A DNA stretch of 11,020 nucleotides. Source: Opitutales bacterium. GTDB taxonomy: Bacteria > Verrucomicrobiota > Verrucomicrobiia > Opitutales > JAIRKQ01. The position numbers were made by a program, and so were the translations under genes. Positions 6,888 through 11,020 of this stretch are shown here, one piece after another. Each line of letters starts with the position of its first letter. The first letter of the stretch is position 1. The notes below the pieces were generated by a model, which ran no database searches, was not told the DNA's origin, and was given only the letters and a program-made list of their open reading frames with translations. The stretch is taken from assembly GCA_029059365.1 (NCBI GenBank), contig JAIDVZ010000074.1, forward strand, positions 1-11,020. The letters are read 5' to 3'.

Positions 6888-9578
6888 ATGGAAAATTCGA
6901 AAAATATTTATGAATTTGGACGCGTCACAGAAGGCGATGCATCGATGCGAGCATTACTCGGAGGTAAAGGCGCAAATTTAGCAGAAATGGCAAAAATTGG
7001 ATTACCTGTTCCACCAGGATTCACGATCACAACGGAAGTTTGCAATAAGTATTATTCGAATAAAAATTCCTTACCAACTGAGGTGTGGAACGAAATTAAA
7101 AAGTCCGTCACAAAGCTTGAGGAACAACAGGGTAAAAAATTTGGAGATAAAAAAAATCCATTATTATTTTCTGTACGATCCGGTGCTCGTGAATCAATGC
7201 CTGGGATGATGGATACCATTCTTAATCTCGGTTTAAATGACGAGACTGTCGAGGGACATGCAGAAAAAACCGGCAACCCAAGATTCGCATATGATTGCTA
7301 CCGTCGCTTTATTCAAATGTATGGTGATGTTGTACTCGGAATAAAAGCAAAAGATGAACATTCAATCGATCCATTTGAAAGTGCACTTAACACAGCGAAA
7401 CAGAATGCCAATGTAAAGGAAGATACGGAACTATCCGCTGAAGATCTAAAAAATTTAATACGGAAGTACAAAGAAATTGTACGTAAATATTCTTCTAAAG
7501 AATTTCCACAGGACGTTTTTGACCAGTTACACGGGGCAATTTCTGCAGTATTTGAGTCTTGGAATAATGATCGTGCTATCATTTACAGGAGAAAATACAA
7601 CATCCCGAGTGAATGGGGAACGGCTGTAAATGTCCAATGCATGGTGTTTGGTAATATGGGCGAAACCTCGGCTACAGGTGTGGCCTTTACCCGAAATCCA
7701 GCAACCGGGGAAAAGATATTCTATGGAGAATACTTAATCAATGCCCAAGGTGAAGATGTTGTGGCGGGAATACGTACCCCTAATCCTATCGGAAATTTAA
7801 GCACCGATATGCCCGATGTTTTTGCACAACTTAACCAAGTTTGCCAAACCTTGGAATCGCATTTTAATGACATGCAGGATTTCGAATTTACGGTTGAAAA
7901 TAGCAAACTGTACATGCTACAGACTAGAAATGGTAAACGGACGGGATTAGCAGCAATCCGAATTGCGGTTGAAATGGTACAAGAAGGGCTAATAAATAAA
8001 GAAACAGCTATCAAACGTATCCCTGCTGATTCGGTATCATCTTTGTTGGTCCCAATATTTGACAGTGATACGAAAAAAGAAATATCCAGCATAGCTTCCG
8101 GGCTTCCTGCCGGTCCTGGAGCAGCTTCTGGAAATGTTTATTTTTCTGCAAAAAAAGCAGAAGAAATGCACGCAAATGGCGAAAGCGTTATTCTTTGTCG
8201 AATAGAAACTTCTCCCGAGGATATTCGTGGCATGCTTGCGTCAGAAGGAATTTTAACCAGCCATGGCGGAGTTAGTTCACACGCTGCACTAGTTGCTCGC
8301 CAAATGGGTAAAGTTTGTGTATGCGGTGCTGGTAAACTCGGAATTGATTACGCATCAAAAACAATCACGGTAGGTAATGTAGTTATACACGAAGGTGATG
8401 CGATTTCGATAGATGGATCAACTGGTGAAATTTTTGTCGGTAAATTGAAAACTGCACCATCAGAAGTAAACCAAGTACTCCAAGGAACGTTAGATGCCAA
8501 AAAAAGTTATACGTACAAACTTTTTGATACAATAATGTCATGGGCAGATGAATCCAGAAAATTGGGAATTAGGACAAACGCTGATAGCCCAAGACAGGCC
8601 AAGTTAGCGTTTCAATTGGGGGCAGAAGGAGTCGGATTATGCCGTACAGAACATATGTTTTTTGAAGAAGACAGAATTGATCATATGCGTGAGATGATAC
8701 TTGCTGATACGACCGAGGGACGAGAAAAAGCGTTATCTAAACTAGAACCTCTTCAACAATCCGATTTCGAAGGACTTTTTCGTGAAATGCGTGGATATCC
8801 AGTTACTATCCGTTTGCTAGACCCACCATTGCATGAATTTTTGCCAAATGAGGAGAATGCAATCAATACATTATCAAAGAAGCTCGGTGTAACACCCGAA
8901 AGAATGAAATTACGCGTATCTTCATTAAAAGAAGCAAATCCGATGCTTGGACATCGTGGATGTCGTCTAGGTATTACATACCCGGAAATAACCCGTATGC
9001 AGGCACGCGCAATTTTTAAAGCAGCAGCAAATGTTATACGTTCTGGCACGCAAGTTGATGTTGAGGTTATGGTCCCACTAACAGCATTTGCTAAAGAATT
9101 GAAAAACCAAACGGATATTATTCACTCCGTCGCCCAGGAAGTTATATCATCGACTGGCATACAGATAAAATATAAAGTTGGAACAATGATCGAGCTACCA
9201 CGGGCATGTCTATGCGCCGATGAAATCGCTAAAGAAGCACAATTTTTTAGCTTTGGAACGAATGATCTTACCCAAACTTGTTTGGGCATGAGCCGTGACG
9301 ACGTGAATAGCTTTTTGCCGAAATATTTCGATCTTGAGATAATAAAAACAAACCCATTCGCTTCGATTGAACCAGGCGGCGTCGGTGCCTTAATAAAATT
9401 AGCCTGTGAAAAAGGACGATCGGTTAGGGAAAATATCAAGCTCGGTATTTGCGGTGAGCATGGTGGGGACCCTGCATCGATAAAGCTCTGTCACCAATAT
9501 GGTTTAAGCTATGTCAGCTGTTCTCCGAATCGCATTCCGATTGCTAGATTGGCAGCTGCTCAAGCAGCTTTAAGTTAA
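6888..9578 (+). CDS. ppdK: Pyruvate, phosphate dikinase (PPDK)
   Basis: PPDK interconverts pyruvate + ATP + phosphate and PEP + AMP + pyrophosphate in the cytosol. It can run as a PPi-using pyruvate-kinase substitute or gluconeogenically. The 896 residues slightly exceed the usual 870-880. The N-terminal ATP-grasp half shows [26 protein letters not shown] (from Ser95), [17 protein letters not shown] (from about 255) and QDFEFTV (330-336). The central phosphohistidine domain has [12 protein letters not shown] with catalytic His465. The C-terminal PEP/pyruvate barrel has [13 protein letters not shown] (581-593), [10 protein letters not shown] (from Arg642), [17 protein letters not shown] and [10 protein letters not shown] with acid/base Cys855. 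This set separates PPDK from PEP synthase and from PTS enzyme I. Ser463 stands where the plant-regulated enzyme has Thr, two residues before the catalytic His. The ATG at 6888 has only a weak GCGGGA upstream. The gene is a single unit, divergent from mraY and convergent with sufS; no PPDK regulatory protein is in the window. Confidence 0.97.
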   Translation: MENSKNIYEFGRVTEGDASMRALLGGKGANLAEMAKIGLPVPPGFTITTEVCNKYYSNKNSLPTEVWNEIKKSVTKLEEQQGKKFGDKKNPLLFSVRSGARESMPGMMDTILNLGLNDETVEGHAEKTGNPRFAYDCYRRFIQMYGDVVLGIKAKDEHSIDPFESALNTAKQNANVKEDTELSAEDLKNLIRKYKEIVRKYSSKEFPQDVFDQLHGAISAVFESWNNDRAIIYRRKYNIPSEWGTAVNVQCMVFGNMGETSATGVAFTRNPATGEKIFYGEYLINAQGEDVVAGIRTPNPIGNLSTDMPDVFAQLNQVCQTLESHFNDMQDFEFTVENSKLYMLQTRNGKRTGLAAIRIAVEMVQEGLINKETAIKRIPADSVSSLLVPIFDSDTKKEISSIASGLPAGPGAASGNVYFSAKKAEEMHANGESVILCRIETSPEDIRGMLASEGILTSHGGVSSHAALVARQMGKVCVCGAGKLGIDYASKTITVGNVVIHEGDAISIDGSTGEIFVGKLKTAPSEVNQVLQGTLDAKKSYTYKLFDTIMSWADESRKLGIRTNADSPRQAKLAFQLGAEGVGLCRTEHMFFEEDRIDHMREMILADTTEGREKALSKLEPLQQSDFEGLFREMRGYPVTIRLLDPPLHEFLPNEENAINTLSKKLGVTPERMKLRVSSLKEANPMLGHRGCRLGITYPEITRMQARAIFKAAANVIRSGTQVDVEVMVPLTAFAKELKNQTDIIHSVAQEVISSTGIQIKYKVGTMIELPRACLCADEIAKEAQFFSFGTNDLTQTCLGMSRDDVNSFLPKYFDLEIIKTNPFASIEPGGVGALIKLACEKGRSVRENIKLGICGEHGGDPASIKLCHQYGLSYVSCSPNRIPIARLAAAQAALS

Positions 9579-9585
9579 AATAATC

Positions 9586-9622
9586 GTGTGTGGCTTTGGT
9601 ACAAAATCGTAAAGTCACACAT
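9586..9622. terminator. Inverted repeat between convergent ppdK and sufS, possible terminator
   Basis: The arms 9586-9597 and 9611-9622 pair over 12 positions, including two G-U pairs in the plus-strand RNA, around a 13-base loop. On the plus strand no T-run follows, so it is a poor intrinsic terminator for ppdK. On the minus strand the stem is followed by a T-rich GATTATTTT, so it could better end the rpmG-sufS transcript. Its position 8 bases after the ppdK stop fits a shared convergent terminator, but this is inferred. Confidence 0.45.
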
Positions 9623-9625
9623 TGC

Positions 9626-9645
9626 GTGTAGCGCATATGCGACAC
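9626..9645. repeat. Perfect palindrome CGCATATGCG with outer GTGT/ACAC arms
   Basis: The core 9632-9641 is an exact 10-base palindrome. GTGT (9626-9629) and ACAC (9642-9645) can extend the stem across a two-base bulge. The same GTGT can instead pair with ACAC at 9617-9620, which belongs to the neighbouring stem, so the two folds compete. It lies just downstream of the sufS stop when read on the minus strand and could be part of the terminator or a protein-binding site. Confidence 0.4.
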
Positions 9646-9657
9646 TAATGTCTAAAA

Positions 9658-10860
9658 TCAAAAATATTTTGAGCAAGACTTGAGAGTATCGACGATAGCA
9701 TCGATTTCTTCTCTTGTATTATATAATGAGAGCGAAATTCGGGCTGTGCTACTTACGCCCAAAATACTCATCAATGGCTGTGCGCAGTGGTTGCCTGCAC
9801 GAATTGCTATTCCAGCGGCTGATAGTACTGTTGAAATATCATGCGCATGAATATTTTTCATATTAAATGAAAAGACTCCTGATGCACCAGAGCCATATAG
9901 CACAATACCAGGGATCGTACATAATTGCGCGTGAGTATAATTCACCAGTTTTTTAAAATATTCACTCGCTTTTTCCCAATTTATATCAGATAAAAATTTT
10001 ATCGCCTCTCCAAAACCAACAACAGATAAAATATTTGGACTACCAGCTTCAAAACGCACCGGAGGAAGTTTATAAGTAACCTCATCGTAGGTCACTTTTT
10101 CAACCATGCGCCCACCTACCCTACATGGAGGCATTTTTTTCAATAAATCATACTTACCAAAAACAAATCCACTTCCACTCGGACCAAAACATTTATGTCC
10201 AGAAGTTACAAAAAAATCACACCCAATATCCGTAAGGTCTATTGGGCCATGCATCAATGACGTTGCTCCATCGATAACAATATGTGCACCATTTTCGTGC
10301 GCAATCTGCGACATAAGTTTTACATCGTTAACATTGCCAAGAACATTACTGCTATTCTGGATAACAACGAGCTTTGTTTTAGCAGAGAAACACGACCGAT
10401 AAGCTTCAAGATCTATCTCATAATTTTTACCAGATAATGGAATGTATGTTACTGTACAACCACATTTTTCGGCCGCTATTCGCCAAGGTAAGCATGATGA
10501 ATGATGCTCCGCAGAGCCTATCAAAATCTCATCTCCTTTATGAAGAAAAACTGGTGCATAGCAAGTAGCAAGGAGGTTCATCCCCTCCGTCACACCGCTG
10601 CAAAAAACCACCGTGTTAACATCAATACGGCAGTACTTCGCAATGGATACACGGACAGCATCATAGGCATTGCTGGCATAGTTCGACAGATCATACATGC
10701 TGTAATCAACATTCGCATAATGCTCTGTACAAAACTCTGACATTGCACGAACGACCGACTCCGGTTTTTGGGTCGTCGAGGCGTTATCTACGTATATCAG
10801 GCGGCCAGCGTTTTCCCGTATCAACGGAAAATTCAATCGAAAAGCATCAACATCAAACAT
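9658..10860 (-). CDS. sufS: SufS/CsdA-type (group II) cysteine desulfurase
   Basis: A PLP-dependent aminotransferase-V enzyme expected to take sulfur from cysteine as a persulfide, releasing alanine, for Fe-S cluster assembly or related sulfur delivery. The 400-residue length matches SufS (about 406). Present: YVDNASTTQKP (23-33), GDEILIGSAEHHS with the PLP-stacking histidine (His119/120), Asp197, the Schiff-base lysine Lys223 in SGHKCFGPSG, RFEAGSPN (269-276), the persulfide Cys359 in GNHCAQPLM, and Arg374 in ARISLSLYNT, spaced 15 from Cys359 as in E. coli SufS. Odd residues: VDYSMYDLS (51-59) replaces the usual VHRGxHxLS, QNSSN (168-172) replaces THVSN, and DGAT (197-200) replaces DGAQ. So a shifted substrate or a fast-evolving enzyme is possible, and the sufS symbol is by family only. 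The gene follows rpmG by 7 bases, with an AAAGGG 11 bases before the ATG. No sufBCD, sufE or iscU gene is in the window. Confidence 0.88.
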   Translation of the reverse strand: MFDVDAFRLNFPLIRENAGRLIYVDNASTTQKPESVVRAMSEFCTEHYANVDYSMYDLSNYASNAYDAVRVSIAKYCRIDVNTVVFCSGVTEGMNLLATCYAPVFLHKGDEILIGSAEHHSSCLPWRIAAEKCGCTVTYIPLSGKNYEIDLEAYRSCFSAKTKLVVIQNSSNVLGNVNDVKLMSQIAHENGAHIVIDGATSLMHGPIDLTDIGCDFFVTSGHKCFGPSGSGFVFGKYDLLKKMPPCRVGGRMVEKVTYDEVTYKLPPVRFEAGSPNILSVVGFGEAIKFLSDINWEKASEYFKKLVNYTHAQLCTIPGIVLYGSGASGVFSFNMKNIHAHDISTVLSAAGIAIRAGNHCAQPLMSILGVSSTARISLSLYNTREEIDAIVDTLKSCSKYF

Positions 10861-10867
10861 AAAAGGA

Positions 10868-11020
10868 TTAACCCTTTATTTCGCGATGCAAAGTATGCCT
10901 TCTCAAGAATTTGTTATATTTCATTTTTTCTACACGCTCGGTCTGCACCTTTTTATTACGTGTCGACATGTAGCGCGACACTGGCTTCCCTTCAGCTTTA
11001 GCCTCGGTACACTCTAATAT
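10868..11020 (-). CDS. rpmG: 50S ribosomal protein L33 (partial, N-terminus beyond right edge)
   Basis: Reading the minus strand from 11020 gives 50 residues and a TAA stop at 10868. The start lies outside the window; L33 is usually 50-57 residues, so only about five residues are missing. The read shows [11 protein letters not shown], then [20 protein letters not shown] and the C-terminal HTLHREIKG, which match the L33 pattern of TxNKK, xRLExxKYxxxxRxHTLxxE. L33 is a small protein of the large ribosomal subunit. Only one Cys is present and the CxxC near the C-terminus is replaced (FLRRH), so this is a zinc-free (C-minus) form. The stop is 7 bases from the sufS start, suggesting co-transcription. 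The block AEGKP resembles, from memory, verrucomicrobial L33. Confidence 0.88.
   Translation of the reverse strand: MLECTEAKAEGKPVSRYMSTRNKKVQTERVEKMKYNKFLRRHTLHREIKG
10872..10877 (-). promoter_or_regulatory. Possible ribosome binding site of sufS
   Basis: The minus strand reads AAAGGG here, 11 bases before the sufS ATG at 10860, and it lies inside the last codons of rpmG. The spacing is longer than ideal, so it is a modest candidate. Translation could also be helped by coupling to rpmG. Confidence 0.35.

Noticed and set aside
7721..8092. 123-codon minus-strand open frame inside ppdK
   Set aside because: The ppdK frame here carries clear family motifs, and the antisense product has no recognisable domain or ribosome site.
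10768..11001. Plus-strand open frame across the sufS/rpmG junction
   Set aside because: It is antisense to the SufS N-terminus and to the L33 reading frame, both of which show family motifs.

Overview
The window looks like a chromosomal housekeeping region from an AT-rich bacterium of the Planctomycetes-Verrucomicrobia-Chlamydiae (PVC) group, most likely Verrucomicrobia/Opitutae-like. Two things suggest this. First, the gene order mraY-murD-(LysM protein)-ftsW-murG-murC has a LysM protein between murD and ftsW, as the chlamydial mraY-murD-nlpD-ftsW-murG-murC block does. Second, the partial ribosomal protein L33 at the right edge resembles, from memory, the verrucomicrobial form ([11 protein letters not shown] near the start, HTLHREIKG at the end). 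The taxonomic call is an inference from recalled families, not a search result. The standard genetic code fits: tryptophans are read from TGG and no long gene needs TGA readthrough.

Layout. From 6764 down to 1, on the minus strand, six tightly packed genes form one apparent operon for peptidoglycan precursor synthesis and septal wall building: mraY, murD, a triple-LysM lipoprotein, ftsW, murG and murC (cut by the left edge). Several junctions overlap (mraY/murD, ftsW/murG, murG/murC), as expected for translational coupling. MurC and MurD add amino acids to the cytoplasmic UDP-MurNAc precursor. MraY and MurG make lipid I and lipid II at the membrane. FtsW polymerises lipid II at the septum. 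The LysM protein probably binds finished glycan in the periplasm. The cluster begins at mraY; murE, murF and ftsI, often found just upstream, are absent.

From 6765 to 6887 lies a short divergent promoter region with a TTGACA box on each strand. On the plus strand, 6888-9578 encodes a full-length pyruvate, phosphate dikinase. It converges on a minus-strand block at 9658-11020: rpmG (L33, 5' end outside the window) followed 7 bases later by a SufS-type cysteine desulfurase. The convergent gap 9579-9657 holds overlapping inverted repeats that may act as terminators.

I found no mobile element, CRISPR array, tRNA, rRNA or phage gene, and no clearly new system. The points most worth checking are the cysteine desulfurase with several altered active-site-region residues but an intact catalytic Lys/Cys/Arg set, the LysM lipoprotein without a hydrolase domain at the chlamydial nlpD position, altered loop residues in MurC, and the folding repeats between ppdK and sufS.
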